The notes beneath the pieces are model-generated. The model was not told where the DNA came from. It made no database searches and saw only the letters and a program-made list of their open reading frames with translations. Shown in pieces: positions 11,828 through 23,513 of a stretch of DNA of 64,000 nucleotides (position 1 is the first letter of the stretch; every line of letters starts with the position of its first letter). The position numbers were made by a program, and so were the translations under genes. This DNA comes from Epiperipatus broadwayi (taxonomy: Eukaryota; Onychophora; Udeonychophora; Euonychophora; Peripatidae): the NCBI GenBank assembly GCA_028023455.1, contig JAQFVV010000945.1, forward strand, positions 89,503 through 153,502. Reading direction: 5' to 3'.

Positions 11828-12140
11828 GCTACTAAACATCACATGATCACTATCTCTTATACTAGCACATAATTATTATTAAACAAGGTAAAACTCTCCA
11901 TACAGTAGTGCCATCCTGTGCCAACCAGAGTAATCAATGGATGCCAGAAGGCTTGTGCAAAAAATCCTTATCTAGTGCCTACTCATCCAATATCCCCAGA
12001 CTAGTTTCTGGCTTGTGGCCTTTGTCAGTGAGGAACCTTGGATCTGAGAGCAAGCCTTCTGGCATCCATTGATTACTCTGGTTGGCACAGGGTGGCACTA
12101 CTGTATGGAGAGTTTTGCCTTGTTTAAGTTAGAAGAGGTA
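11828..12140. repeat. CATACAG-family foldback MITE
   Basis: The left side runs CTAAACATCACATGATCAC, CTCTCCATACAGTAGTGCCA, CAGAGTAATCAATGGATGCC. The right side returns the last two blocks inverted (GGCATCCATTGATTACTCTG, then TGGCACTACTGTATGGAGAG). The arms enclose an inner section with CCAATATCCCCAGACTAG. Confidence 0.75.
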
Positions 12141-13194
12141 TACGATTGAGTATACACATTTCTTTTGCCAAAGAGATCAAAGTTGTTTATAACAGAAAAC
12201 ACTAAAATATATAATTAGCAATATAATGGAGAAGTAAATAGCTGGGGAGAAAATTGGCTTGGTTCACAATTTTAGGGTGTTTGAATTCTTTTGGGCCAAG
12301 ATGGCTACCGGGTTGATATTTACAATCTATTCCTCGATTGATGAAGAATAATTTTTAGAAACCAGCCTAAAAATCTGGTTTAAACAACTAAAACATCTTA
12401 TGCTGATTATTCTTATGCTTACACAAGTTGTATTGCATGGAAAGAGTTGCTATTACTTCAAAAATCTGGTTTAGATTATCTTCTAATTGTCATTGATCAT
12501 TCTTATGGAGAGGAAGCAAGAAAGGAAATATATATCTAGACTAACTGCAATCAAAGTCATGTTGTTAAGCATATTGAATTTGGTTTACAATTTTTAAAAA
12601 TTATCTCTTAGTTTTTTAAATATTACTGACAAATTTGAAAAATATGACAAATATAACCTAAATATGTAATGACAAATGCATAGACTTAGATTCAAAATTG
12701 AACTGGCTTCTAACACCTTACATAAAATTTAATGCCCTTAAACTAGATGCAAAATAAAATGCTATGGAGAATCCCAGGGTATTCCTACCCACATTACTGT
12801 CAGCACACCAATATGTAATAAAAGAGCATCTGACAACTTGAATATAACTCTATTTTCCTGGAATATCAGAAAGTACTAGGACATATATTTAATCCCACAT
12901 CTGCTGCTATAGAATATAGTGAAAAAATGATGCAAATGGAAACTTAGAAAAGCATGATATGGAGCTAACAACACCTATGCTATAAACCACAATGAATCAT
13001 GCTTTCCCCTTTCCAAAAAATGGATGCTTTGAACTTTAGTTTGCATAAATTTAAATACCATTGGCCTATATAACCATTCCACCTTTTTCCTATTCTCATT
13101 CTGTTATAAATATGAGGACACAGTTAAGCCCTAGAAAGCAGTAAGCCATCATCGTATTACTTTACTCAGCTTCTCTAGTGCTGCATTACAACAA
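12141..13194. other. Non-coding intron DNA, nothing recognised
   Basis: I see no exon, no element termini and no long open frame. The stretch is moderately AT-rich. Confidence 0.45.
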
Positions 13195-13440
13195 ACTTAA
13201 CCTATATTATAAATAAATATGTCAATAAACATCACATGATCACCAATACATATAGAGAGTTTTGCTTGTTTTAAATAAATATGCCATAAGATTTAATATT
13301 AAACCACTAAACATCGCATGATCACCTATCTTTATGCTTGCACAAGCTGTTTTCACAAAGGCAAAACTCTCCATACAATAGTGCCATTCAGTGCAAGCCA
13401 GAGCAATCAAGGGATGCAGGAAGGTCTGTGAATTTGAAAA
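13195..13440. repeat. Rearranged CATACAG-family MITE fragments
   Basis: Two partial ends lie together. AACATCACATGATCACC joins directly to GAGAGTTTTGCTTGTTTTAA (13224-13277), an internal deletion. A second left end then runs from CTAAACATCGCATGATCACC to CTCTCCATACAATAGTGCC and GCAATCAAGGGATGC. Confidence 0.6.
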
Positions 13441-13529
13441 GTTATAAGTAAATTTAAATAAAAACACATGGAGAAAAGAATAGACTTGAATTAATTATAC
13501 CAAATGGTTTTATTAACTAATAATGGATA

Positions 13530-13675
13530 TATTAACCTTTAATTGAAGTTTAAAGTATTTATCAGGCTTAGAAATTAAATGATAATTTCTAGCCTATTAA
13601 ATAATTGATAATAATCTTTAAAATATTAATCTGGAGAATATGATGTCAGTATTCTAAGTACAGAATGTTTGGAGC
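13530..13675 (+). repeat. Dispersed repeat R2, copy 3
   Basis: The units AATGATAATTTCTAGCCTAT, TTGATAATAATC and GATGTCAGTATTCTAAGT align with the other R2 copies. Confidence 0.45.
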
Positions 13676-13904
13676 CTTTAGATCAAAATATGATAATTTG
13701 ATATTGATAAATATTGAGCAAGAATAATAAAGATATGTGAGAAAGTTTGACTTTGGCTAACTGATGAACACTGGCTAAATATGAAATACATCTTAGGGTC
13801 ATTCAATTTGGTTCTGTTTATCATTAAGTTTATGACACTCCTGAAGTATCTTTGTAGCATATTAATATGTCCCAATACCTTTGCAGAAAACCATTCCTCT
13901 ATAA

Positions 13905-14165
13905 TAACTGAAACACAGGCTTATTATATACCTGTGTCTATATATGTAATATATAGGATATATGAGCACAGACTTTCACACCACCCACCACTCTCCACTC
14001 TATCTCATAACACTGATACACTTGAACACATATATGTTGAAAAGATAAATAATCACCAATATACGTATTTCATGCTAAACCAGCAATCATCAGTTGGTCC
14101 AGATTACTATCTCTACACATATATGCTACAAGTGCTCAGATATATTTTAAGATAATATATAGGTA
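13905..14165 (+). repeat. Repeat R1, single-arm copy
   Basis: It starts AACTGAAACACAGGCTTATT, runs through CACTCTCCACTCTATCTCAT and TTTCATGCTAAACCAGCAAT, and ends near AGTGCTCAGATATATTTTAA. It shows R1 without an inverted second arm and serves as a reference for the hairpin copies. A 124-codon frame at 13781-14155 is a by-product. Confidence 0.65.
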
Positions 14166-14539
14166 TACTGAATCAGAAAATAAATAATAATTACAGGAAA
14201 ATTATATTATATATCATATATTTAATGCGATATGTGAGTCCAGTGCAAGATTTCTTCCTCAGTTTACTTTAGTTTATTCTTAGTTATTTACAATAGTTGC
14301 TAATGCAAAAAATTCTAATTTGCATAAATAAATATTGTAAAATAGTAATGACATGGCTAAAGTTTCCATTTCTAAGGTGAACAAAATACAGATACGTTAC
14401 ATGATCATGCCACTGTACTGTTAATTTTACGAATCATCTTTAATTGAGTGAAAATATCAAATTCCTTTTCATCAAAGAGTAAAATATACTCTATTATTTG
14501 GAATATGATAATATATCTATGGGCTTGATTTTTGACAGA

Positions 14540-14975
14540 TGTGTTTAACCATGTTTTATATATGGATCTAATAGTTAAACTTTTAACAGAAGAGCAACAC
14601 AGAAACATCATTTCACTCAGTGAAATAGCAAAGGTATATGTTGGAGGTAACAAGAAGGGATAGAAAATGAAATGTGGACAAGAGAACAAACAAATATTTT
14701 TAATATCATTTAAAGAATTAAAAGACTAAAACAGAGCTTTCCTAAAAGTAATAATATATGGACAGTTAAAGTCTAAACTGGATCCCAAAAGACTGTATAA
14801 CCTAGGTAAAAACTCATGCAAAAAAAATGGGTGGAATATGAAAGTTAGCCACTACAGTGTGGAGAATAGCTAAAGCTTAGAGAAAAGGAATTGGAGAGAT
14901 GGTCATCCTGCGATGATTCAGTAATGGTTGAAAATGATGATATTGATGATATGGAATACTGGGAAAATGTTTGCA
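14540..14975 (+). mobile_element. RTE-like LINE, decayed 3' part
   Basis: In broken frames this follows the C-terminal part of the RTE-like reverse transcriptase seen more clearly at 33870-35115. Blocks include TATATGGATCTAATAG, GTAACAAGAAGGGATAG and a tail ATGATGATATTGATGAT. Several frameshifts and stops are present. Confidence 0.55.
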
Positions 14976-15116
14976 TTCTCCAGATTTCTTTTTTATTATA
15001 TTGCAAAAAAATATTTTTCATTGTTTAATTAGTAAATAAAACAAAACATTCAATTTTTCACCTTTTAGCAAAAAAAAAAAAAAAAACCCAACAAAACAGC
15101 AAACTATTGTATATAC

Positions 15117-15608
15117 CAGGGGTGGGCAATTGTTTTGGCTTGTGGACCACATAGATTGGTGGAGGGCCGCATCAGGGGCCACTTTGTGGAAGCGAAGGTT
15201 AACGGAGGGCCGCATCTTTTTTTCATGACACAATAAACACACTGCTTTATTCCCTGTATTACCAAAGAAATATTTGTTTGTTCATTTTTCATTAAACACA
15301 TGACATTCATTACCAATTTTACATTTTTTTGGAGCATTCATGGTTTCACAAAAGTTGGAAATATATATATTTGCTAATGCAAAGACAAAATTGAAATTAA
15401 TCAGATCAACTGGAAAAGCACTGCACATCGTATCTACACTGTGCATGTATATTGATGTGGCCATTCTAGTGGAAAATATGAGATGAATATTCGATCATGC
15501 AACAGGAAATCTCAGTCCAAGGTGGATTTTTCTGATTGTCTTGGAGGGCTGCATAAAAACTCTTAGCGGGCCGCATGTGGCCCTCGGGCTGCTATTTGAC
15601 CACCCCTG
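15117..15608. mobile_element. hAT-superfamily non-autonomous transposon with perfect 8-bp target duplication
   Basis: The element begins CAGGGGTGGGCAATTG and ends TATTTGACCACCCCTG, giving inverted termini of about 14 bp. It is flanked on both sides by GTATATAC (15109-15116 and 15609-15616), an exact 8-bp duplication diagnostic of hAT elements. The body contains GAGGGCCGCATC and GCGGGCCGCATGTGGCCC, typical of hAT families in animals. No transposase frame survives at 492 bp. Short frames inside (15018-15464, minus) are not genes. Confidence 0.9.
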
Positions 15609-15844
15609 GTATATACACAATATTACATTTCAATTGTCCTGCAATCTTCCTCAGAACTATGACATAATGATAAATAAAATAAAATAAATAACTAAATGCA
15701 AACAATAAAATTAAAAAAAATACAGAAAAACAACATATAATAAAATAAAATATAACAAAACATAATAAAACTGAGATAGATTAAATATGATGTAATGAAA
15801 TCAAAAGCAATATTTATACAGTTATTTATTTTATTTATCAAATA

Positions 15845-16195
15845 TTTGAAAACAGGCATTCTTCATATACCTGGAGCTTAATTGTAAATATAGGGGGTTT
15901 GAACACAGACTTTCAAGTACCCTTCAACTATACACACTATCTCATACCACTGATATACATGATCACACACATGCAGAAAAAATAAATAATCACCAATATA
16001 CATATTTTATGCACTGGTTATATATAAAAGTGGAAGATGATAATCTGGACTAACTGATGAGTGCTGGTTCAGCATGAAATACATATATTGGTGATTATTT
16101 TTTCTGCACGTGTGTGGTCATGTGTATCAGTGGTATAACATAGTGTGGATAGTTGAAGGGTGTTTGAAAGTCTGTGTTCAAATCCCCTATATTTT
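15845..16195. repeat. Repeat R1, hairpin copy
   Basis: The left arm (about 15895-16017, with TTTGAACACAGACTTTCAAG and AATCACCAATATACATATTT) is inverted in the right arm (about 16070-16192, with AAATACATATATTGGTGATT and CTTGAAAG-type sequence before TGTGTTCAAATCCCC). The arms are about 120 bp with a 50-bp centre. The right end TTCAAATCCCC resembles a tRNA box B. Confidence 0.7.
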
Positions 16196-16199
16196 GTTT

Positions 16200-16942
16200 A
16201 TCATTATATTATAGCACTGAAAAAGACTGCAGGTCGGTCAAAACGTAAAATTGTATGTACATGTATACAATAAACATTTTTTTGCTAAAAAGTGTTCAAA
16301 GGAAGATGGAAAAATAGAATATATATAAAATATTACAGCAAAATAAAGAAAGTGGTGGATTTAGCAACATTTGTGACAACAAAACATTATTTTATTGATG
16401 CTTCTAATTATCTCTTAATTAAGATTGAGAGGAAGCACTCAGGCGGGGTATAACATATATATACATATCTAGCACTTTTCTTTAGAATTTTTCTCAAATT
16501 TTCAACGATGTCTGAAATAGGAAATGACGTAGGCACTACTGAAAAGAATAGTAGCTGGGAAATTTTCTTTTTACAATTAATAGTAATATATTAATTATTT
16601 CATTAACACACAGATTAATCAATCCTTGAGATAAAAAAGACTAATCTTATTATCATTAATGATTATCACGAATTGAAAAAAGGAGTTATTATTTAAAATA
16701 TTGCTGATAAATGCAAAGCAAAAATATTCTAATAAATTGGATCCAGGTGTTTTAAGAGAACTTCTCCAATTACTCTTATCTTAATAAAAATAATACTCTT
16801 AACAAGGCTTAAACTCTTTGATTAAAAATAAATAAATAAATTTATAAACATACTGATTTAAAGTAAACACAATGTAAAGTTAATAACCGTAAGTTCACGC
16901 ACACACGCACACATAAAAATAATTTTTATTATTATTACTTAC
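16200..16942. other. Intron DNA, no element recognised
   Basis: Near 16217-16245 the phrase CTGAAAAAGACTGCAGGTCG, followed by TCAAAACGT, resembles phrases at 798-818 and (inverted) 1590-1625, a short motif shared by several repeats. Nothing coding was seen before the exon donor. Confidence 0.4.
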
Positions 16943-17064
16943 CGTTCGTGACAGATTTCTATCATTTCTTGTAAAGGCATGATAATAGGGACGTTACTCG
17001 GAATATGGTCAAAGATGGCCAATCTTGTATTTTCCTTAAGCGTTTTTTTCAAAAATTCAATAAT
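16943..17064 (-). CDS. Class V PLP aminotransferase-fold enzyme, internal exon
   Basis: This 122-bp exon has an acceptor TTTTAAAATAG before 17064 and a strong donor GAACG/GTAAGT at 16943. It encodes 40 full codons plus two bases of an Arg codon finished by the next exon (phase 2). The peptide runs from IIEFLKKTLKENTRLAIFDH to PSNVPIIMPLQEMIEICHE. In this family, the segment LAIFDH-I-PS followed by a P-I-I-x-P-L helix leads directly into the VDGAHA strand, and that is what the next exon supplies. The intron to the next exon is 11,362 bp (5581-16942); the intron before this exon is 24,062 bp (17065-41126). The frame is intact, with no sign of decay. Confidence 0.92.
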
Positions 17065-17204
17065 CTATTTTAAAAAAAATAGTTATTAATACCTAAAAGT
17101 ATATATATTTAAACCTTATCGTACTTTGTAAATTTATTTCATAACGATAATCTATATCAGTGTGAACCAAAAGTATGGAACTACTTCGGTAGAAGTAAGA
17201 TGTA

Positions 17205-17576
17205 TTCCCCCTATTTTATATATGGATCTGAGGTTTAAACACTTAATAGAAAAACAAGACAGATTTCTGACCACATAGTGTAGTATGCGGAGATACACAA
17301 TAAGAGAAACCAGAAGGAGCCGAAAGTGAGATACACAGATAAGAGAACAAACAGATATCACTGAGTCAATTAAGATATAACAGATGAACAGTTAAAGTCT
17401 TAAACTGATTCCTGAAAGACTGGAGATGACCCAGAAAAAGACCAAGTGAAAAATGGATGGATGAAATGAAGTTTTCTGAAGTGATGTGAAGTAGATAATC
17501 TATGGATTAGAAACATTTGATCAAAAATGGAAAAACCATCATCTGCAGTGAACTAATAATGGATGATGATGATAAA
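17205..17576 (+). mobile_element. RTE-like LINE, decayed 3' part
   Basis: It parallels 14540-14975: TATATGGATCTGAGGTTTAA, then AGACTGGAGATGACCCAG, then ATGGATGGATGAAATGAAG (the coding block read as W-M-D-E in intact copies), ending ATAATGGATGATGATGATAA. Frames are broken. Confidence 0.6.
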
Positions 17577-18064
17577 TCAAAAATTAAACAACTTTTAAAA
17601 AACTTCTTGCAGAACAAAGGCTTCTCCAACAGTCATTTTCACAAAGAAAATCTAAAAAAGGCATTAATCCATCTAAGAATAGCAAATATCCATTTGCCAA
17701 CCAACATTAGACTATTAGCTTGTTTGAGCCATGGGTAAGTCCCCCCCCCCAAAAAAAAAAGATTAGTCTGATTAGAAGTGGACTCAAACTTAGGTTATAT
17801 GCACTGAAGATGGAAACTCTTTCATTGTATTATGAGCTCTTCATGTGTATGTATATATATATATTGCTATAATACATCTATTACTCCAATATATATAATA
17901 TTGAAGATTGAGACTCATGCCATTATTCAATAAATATTTGAAATATTCCCCAATCTTCTTTTCTTGGTAATTATTATTTTATACTGGGCTGAAAACCATT
18001 TCATAATATTTTTGTGTCATATTCTCGAATATACATATATATTTATACCTTCAAATTGAAACCA

Positions 18065-18510
18065 ATGAAAAGACAAAGCTGGATTTAAAAGTAGCTTCAG
18101 CACAATAGTTGATACCCAAGTATTGAGAGAAATTACAGAAAGGACCAATGAATATGATTTGCCTTTATGCTTTGGATTTATAGATTATGAAAAAGTATTT
18201 CATTTTATAAGCATTTTCACAGTAACCAAAGTGGTTCTTCAAGATTCAGATCCAGGATATTCTCATATACTGAAGAACATTTATCAAAATGCAACAACAT
18301 TATCAGATTACATGGTGATATTAAAAATATTAATGTTGAGAAATGATTTGATATCTTTAAAACTTTTTATAGCTGTTTTATAAGTATTTTGTAGATTAAA
18401 TGGAAAGTTAAAAAAATAAACATATATGGAACTGATGTGATTGATTTCAAAATAATGCTGTGGAATTTCAGGAAATACCACAAGAGTTATCAAATGAAAG
18501 TAAAAAAAAA
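18065..18510 (+). mobile_element. RTE-like LINE, reverse transcriptase palm fragment
   Basis: The frame at about 18123-18383 reads REITERTNEYDLPLCFGFID then YEKVF, matching the RT palm segment (LREVIEWTSEYELPLCFGFV DYEKAFDS) in the copy at 34789-35037. The intact family has an F-V-D-Y-E-K-A-F motif holding the first catalytic Asp; here it is FIDYEKVF. After 18383 a shifted frame continues to about 18505 with blocks of the downstream palm and a QELSNESKK-like end. The copy is truncated at both ends and inactive. Confidence 0.75.
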
Positions 18511-19960
18511 GAATTATAGATATTGAATTAAATATTTCCCATGGACTGTTATTCTAATAAAGAACAAAAAATATGACTTTTATCCATCTAAACAGAGATA
18601 ACCTTTGCCTTTAATGTTGCTAGGAAACTATTCATTACTATTAATATGACAATCTCCCTGATGCTAAATAAGTTTTTTTCATTACCTATAATAGTACTTT
18701 TGTTGGGGTTTATTGTTGAAATAAAAGTAGGCCCTCCCTTCCAATATTAAGTTACTTCTACCAAAATACTCCAAACAAGTTTTAACTGTTTCACAAAAGT
18801 AAGGTATGATAGCATTAATTTATAGGTGGCATGATGGTGCTGCAATTGCTACTTTTGTATGTTATTAAAGGGCTTGTATATGTAAATTATGGTGTACGAC
18901 AGGCTGCAGCGATTCTTTCTAAGAAGCTCTCACTTTTAGTCTATTAATTTTAAAAAAATTCCAAAAGATGTCAGCAGTATACAGACCTTTATGGACTTTT
19001 GTCTGTCATTAACAGCACATTCTATTGTTCTAACAAAGCTATAAGTGGTAATTTGTAATTGGCTGGTGCTCACGATTCATTTTCCCTGCCACTAAATGCC
19101 ACACATAATGTAATTTTCACTAGTTGTTAATGATTATGACATAATATTTTTGTAAAAAACTTATTATCAAACTAAAAACTATGTCACTAAGGGGATTTGT
19201 CTTTGAAAACATTTCATTTTAAAAAAGGCAGCTCTTAGAAAGGATATGATTATATGTTATAAAAACCGAAAATTACCACCGAAAAGCCATTAGAGGCTAA
19301 AAAGAAAATCATTTTTGTAAAAACTGTATGTAAAATATTATAATAACAATAATATTTTAACTTATAGATTTTTTTTGTTTCTTTGATGATAACTAATTCT
19401 AAATATATCATTTTTTAATAACAAAAAATTCTAATATCTAATATTTTAGTCTTTTAACTTTTTGAATAGCTACTATGAAGCCAATAAAGATATTTGCCTT
19501 TGTTATTGGTGAGACCTTTAGTTAGATATTTAATTACACAATTTTAAAACATTAATTTTTCATGTTTTAGAATTTTAATTATTAGAAGGCTTAAATATTT
19601 ATAATATAGTCAATAAATGAATCTTATAATATATGTAAAGAAGATTTAATTGCACCCAAAAAGAAATTAAATATGGCATCACAGTAAAAATATTCATTGT
19701 TAGAATCTTTCCAAAAATTTGGGAGTCAGGTTTGATACTGAAAGAATTAATTCTGTTATTAATTGTATTCACTATGTTTTCACTTAAATTTATAATTGTG
19801 ATCATGGTATTTATAATTATTATTTTTTAATTCATGATTGTCAAATCTTTATTTTCTTCTTAGGAAATAAAGATTGAAATAACAATATTAAAAGGAATTA
19901 TGTCTATGTATTTGAGACATAAGCTTTTAATTTACCAGTTTTTACATATCAAAGTAAGAT
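18511..19960. other. AT-rich intron DNA, nothing recognised
   Basis: No exon, termini or tandem structure could be supported. Short frames at 19599-19805 are chance. Confidence 0.4.
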
Positions 19961-19964
19961 TTGA

Positions 19965-20215
19965 ATATTTAACAGAAGAGTAATAAAGAGACTTCAAAAA
20001 CTACTCAGTAAAGTAAGGAAAGATGAATGTTGGACGTAGCAAGAAGAAATGGAACGCAAAATACATGGGAGAGAGAACAAACAGATATTGAGACCACTGA
20101 GACAATTAAAAGTATTGAAATGGAGCTAAAAGAGATGATAATAAATGGATAAGTGAGTCTTAAGTTAGATTACAAGAGATTGAAAAAGATGTAGGTAGAG
20201 ACCACACTATAAGTT
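19965..20215 (+). mobile_element. RTE-like LINE, short decayed fragment
   Basis: It contains a block parallel to the other copies: GTAGCAAGAAGAAATGGAAC, GAGAACAAACAGATATTGAG, then ATGATAATAAATGG. Frames are heavily broken. Confidence 0.5.
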
Positions 20216-20282
20216 GAATAAAGAAAATAAGAAAACTTCTTTGTCTAATGTGACTATGGATCAAACAAACTAATTTAAATTT

Positions 20283-20377
20283 ATGTCAAGCATTGGTGGC
20301 CTAATGGTTAGCATAGCTGCCTTCCAAGCAGCTGGCCTGGGTTCGCTTCCCGGTCAACACTTTGACATATATAAAAA
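20283..20377 (+). mobile_element. tRNA-Gly-like SINE, family B, with target-site duplication
   Basis: Positions 20290-20361 are almost a tRNA-Gly (TCC anticodon in CTTCCAAG, box B GGTTCGCTTCC), followed by TTGACATAT and an A-run. The 16-bp duplication AAACTAATTTAAATTT at 20267-20282 and 20378-20393 shows it was retroposed. The unit is 95 bp, the same length as the copy at 23356-23450. Mismatches in the acceptor stem also argue against a working tRNA. Confidence 0.85.
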
Positions 20378-20393
20378 AAACTAATTTAAATTT

Positions 20394-21159
20394 GGGGAAA
20401 TCTTTACCCTACAATGAAATAATAATGATTGAAAATACATTGTACAAAATGTTTTAATATTCATTATTTAATAAAAATCTCTACAAATTTTTTAGATATA
20501 CAAACAAAACTATTTTTATTTTTACTTTTAGAAAAACTTTTTTACTTTTCCTTATACTTTTAATAGTGGTTTAATATTAATAATAAAATAATGGTTAAAA
20601 ATGTATTAAAAGTAAAAATTATATAATATTCATTGAAAAGAGAAAGTTATATATTTATTCTCTTTAAATTATTAGTTTTATATACAGTGAAAAAATATTC
20701 ATTATATAAAGAGAAAATTATATAATATTTATTTTACTTAAACTGTTAGTTTTATATTTTATAGTTTTAAAAAAATTAATGCTGACATTTTTATATATAT
20801 AAAGAATTTTCTTTCCCTCTTTTAACAAGATAAAATAAATTTGAAATTAAATTAATATTTTTTTTTAAATCACCACATAAGCTTTTATTTGTTTTCAATT
20901 TTTAATAAAATATTTATATTAAAACTGCAAATAGTTTTATCTTTTAACAAAACAAAAAAACTTTTTTATAAAAGGCTATTATTTTAAAATTAAAATAAAA
21001 ATATAAAAGAAAATTAAAAAGTACTTTTATTCACATAAATGCATTAAAATGTTACAAATAAAAATGTGGGGTACTCATGTTTAAAAGTCCTATTATTGAG
21101 TACTTACACATTTTCTGTCCCACTGCTTCTTATCAGCCATTTAGATTTAAATTATAACG
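20394..21159. other. Extremely AT-rich stretch
   Basis: Long runs of A and T with repeated TTATATAATATTTATT-type motifs (around 20615-20760) that look like local imperfect duplication. No gene or element ends are seen. Confidence 0.4.
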
Positions 21160-21330
21160 GTAATTATACAACTTCACAGACCTACAATTGGCAATGAAGG
21201 AAAAAAAAATGTTTAATTTTCTTTTAATTATATTTACACTTAACCTTAACCCTAATCCCAACCCTAAGTCAATATTATATATTTTCTTTTATTTCCAGTT
21301 GTAGGCCCTTGAAACTGAATAATTATTTTT
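21160..21330. repeat. Short MITE-like element with a telomere-like core
   Basis: An imperfect inverted repeat of about 40 bp (left CTTCACAGACCTACAATTGG, right CCAGTTGTAGGCCCTTGAAA) encloses a core. At 21239-21270 the core holds a degenerate run related to CCCTAA (CTTAACCCTAATCCCAACCC). Confidence 0.5.
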
Positions 21331-21529
21331 ATAACATAAAACAAAATGTCTGACAAGAAGTAGTTGGACAAAAAATATATAGGTATCTGTTACTTTTATC
21401 AGTTTTAATGGGCTTCTTTATGAGCAAGAATTATAATATAATATTTTTAGTTTAAGATTCTTTACTCCAGGCTTTTATTTTTGATGCCAGATTACTAAGA
21501 ATAGTATGTAAGGTGAAGAATATATATAA

Positions 21530-21705
21530 AATACAGGCCACACTATTAATTTTGATGACGCTAAGGTTGTCTTCTTTAAGAGAAATGAAATAGAAGGAAT
21601 TAAAAAATCTTTATTATTAAAAATTCATGATTCTGAAGCAATTAACTTATTTACAAGTTCTTTCAATATTAAGGGTGTAAAGGAGGTAAGTGGAATTGTG
21701 GGTAA
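21530..21705 (+). pseudogene. Possible LINE-derived coding remnant
   Basis: An open stretch reads FDDAKVVFFKRNEIEGIKKS and continues to FTSSFNIKGVKE before degenerating. It has coding-like composition but I cannot name its family. It lies about 300 bp before a LINE tail in the same orientation and may belong to the same element. A host exon is the alternative: a GGAG/GTAAGT donor-like site sits at about 21684, but no acceptor is evident. Confidence 0.35.
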
Positions 21706-21974
21706 TGTTTAGTTTAAATATGCTATTTTGTAATTCTTTCCAAACAAGAAGTCTGCTTGTAGTAGCAAAACCATTGGTAGTGTTTTAGAATTTGCTTTTT
21801 GGCCAGTCTGGTTGAGTTGTGAATTTGGGGTAATTTTGATTATTTATTGACTGGTTTAACTTGTGCTTTTAATGTTTATAAATATATATTACTTTTTAGT
21901 GCAATTATGCAAATACAAGTGTTTCTTTAAAATATTTTTTTTATTTTATACTTTTTGGGATTATATAGTTACAG

Positions 21975-22425
21975 AAATTAAAAATGAAAAAAAGTTTAGC
22001 TACAAAAGAATATACATGTAAATGGAAAAATATGGGTGATTCATTTTCTAAATTATGTAAGGAAGGAATAGGAAATATTAGGCATTTGTTAATTGAATGT
22101 AAATGCTTGAAAACAGAAAGGGTACATATAATGAAGTTGTGGAAAAATAAATATGAAAAGAGTGATTATACAGAAAGTTAATTATTGGTTTTTATGCTGG
22201 GTTTGGGAAAAGATAAGAGGGATTTAGATATAAAGGTTATAGAGTTGACAAAGATTATGTTGTGGAAATGGGATAGAGCAGATTATGGGTAAATTTACAG
22301 GGGGGATGTAAAATAAAGTGGATAACAGGTTTATCTGGGCATAATTGCTGAGATATTCTTGACTTCATTTAAGGAGAAGCCATAATACATCACATCATAT
22401 CACATCACATCCCATATAAAATTAT
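21975..22425 (+). mobile_element. LINE type 2, 3' end with Cys/His knuckle remnant
   Basis: The frame at 21984-22181 reads KWKNMGDSFSKLCKEGIGNI then RHLLIECKCL, a C-terminal knuckle of the kind found in several non-LTR retrotransposons. The first Cys is lost; the copy at 57483-58250 keeps CKLCKEG. A shifted frame continues LGKDKRDLDIKVIELTKIML. The element ends in a CATCACATCATATCACATC tail of degenerate pentamers. It is inactive. Confidence 0.7.
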
Positions 22426-23355
22426 ATATATATGAATTTGTTACTATTATTTTGTGAACTCTAACAAAATACATTGGCATTGAGAGTCCATATTTACCCT
22501 TTGATCATTTCAGTTGTTATCTTTGGTGCTCATTTGATAGTTTTGTATTCATTTGATCATAAAATGTGGAAGTAATATATATATATATTGATTTATTAAT
22601 TACAAAAAAAATCTAAAGATGTCAGCATAATACAGTGAACATAATATTAATGCATTGACAATTCCAATGACTGATAATTCCGTTACACTTTTGAAAATGA
22701 AAACATATATTTTCCATATTTTGTTTATACATTTTTGATCACTTTTGCAAAATATTTATGAATATTTATTTTTTGAGATTATTTATGATTAAAGTAAGAT
22801 TTTATTTGAAAATATTCATTTTTAAAAGAAGTCAAGTTGAAAAGTATACTAATGCAAAGCAAGAAGTTGTGATTGGTTGAAAATGAATGCCTCACAACTA
22901 CCATGGTAGTTATATTTTGTCATTTTATTAAAAGTTATAGGTTGAATTTTAAAACTTAAAACAGAATTTCATAGACTTATAAATTCTTAACCACAATTAT
23001 TCAAATTTTAGATGTGGGGTCAAATAAATTTTCTTCAGTACACAACATACTTTTATCAGCTAGTGTGGCAATTACAGATTGATACAAATTATTGTTCTGA
23101 TTGTATACTTCCATTTATTATACTGTGCTCCCAATGCACACTAGTGAAGCTATATTTAAATTATGTTTTATTCTGGCTTAGCACTTTCAGGGCACATTTG
23201 CTCCATACTCATAGCTGTGTTGTTCTTAATCTTCCATTTATTACTTTTTTCTATATTGCAAAATTAAAATATTATTTTTAAAAATGATTTTCATTTGTAA
23301 ACTCACATTTTTAGAAAATAATTTGAATTTCTTAAAAATATAATGAAGAATGCAG
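22426..23355. other. Intron DNA, nothing recognised
   Basis: No exon or repeat boundaries could be supported. An 89-codon frame at 23012-23281 has no recognisable family and no splice context. Confidence 0.4.
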
Positions 23356-23450
23356 TCAAGTATTGTTAGCCGAGAGGTCTTGCAAGCAAGTAGTTGGCTG
23401 CAGACAGTTGTGGGTTTGCATCCTGGCCAATGCTATGACATAGGAAAAAA
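23356..23450 (+). mobile_element. SINE family B, diverged copy with target-site duplication
   Basis: The tRNA-like head (GTTAGCCGAGAGGTCTTGCA, then GTGGGTTTGCATCCTGGCC) is followed by ATGACATAGG and an A-run. AAGAATGCAG flanks both sides (23346-23355 and 23451-23460). Its length, 95 bp, equals that of the copy at 20283. Confidence 0.8.
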
Positions 23451-23513
23451 AAGAATGCAGATTAATTTGTTAAAATAAAAAGATAAAATTGATAATTCAA
23501 GTGGGCACTAACA

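Noticed and set aside
20290-20361. Functional tRNA-Gly (TCC) gene
   Set aside because: The acceptor stem has mismatches, a SINE tail follows, and a 16-bp target duplication flanks it. It is a retroposed SINE.
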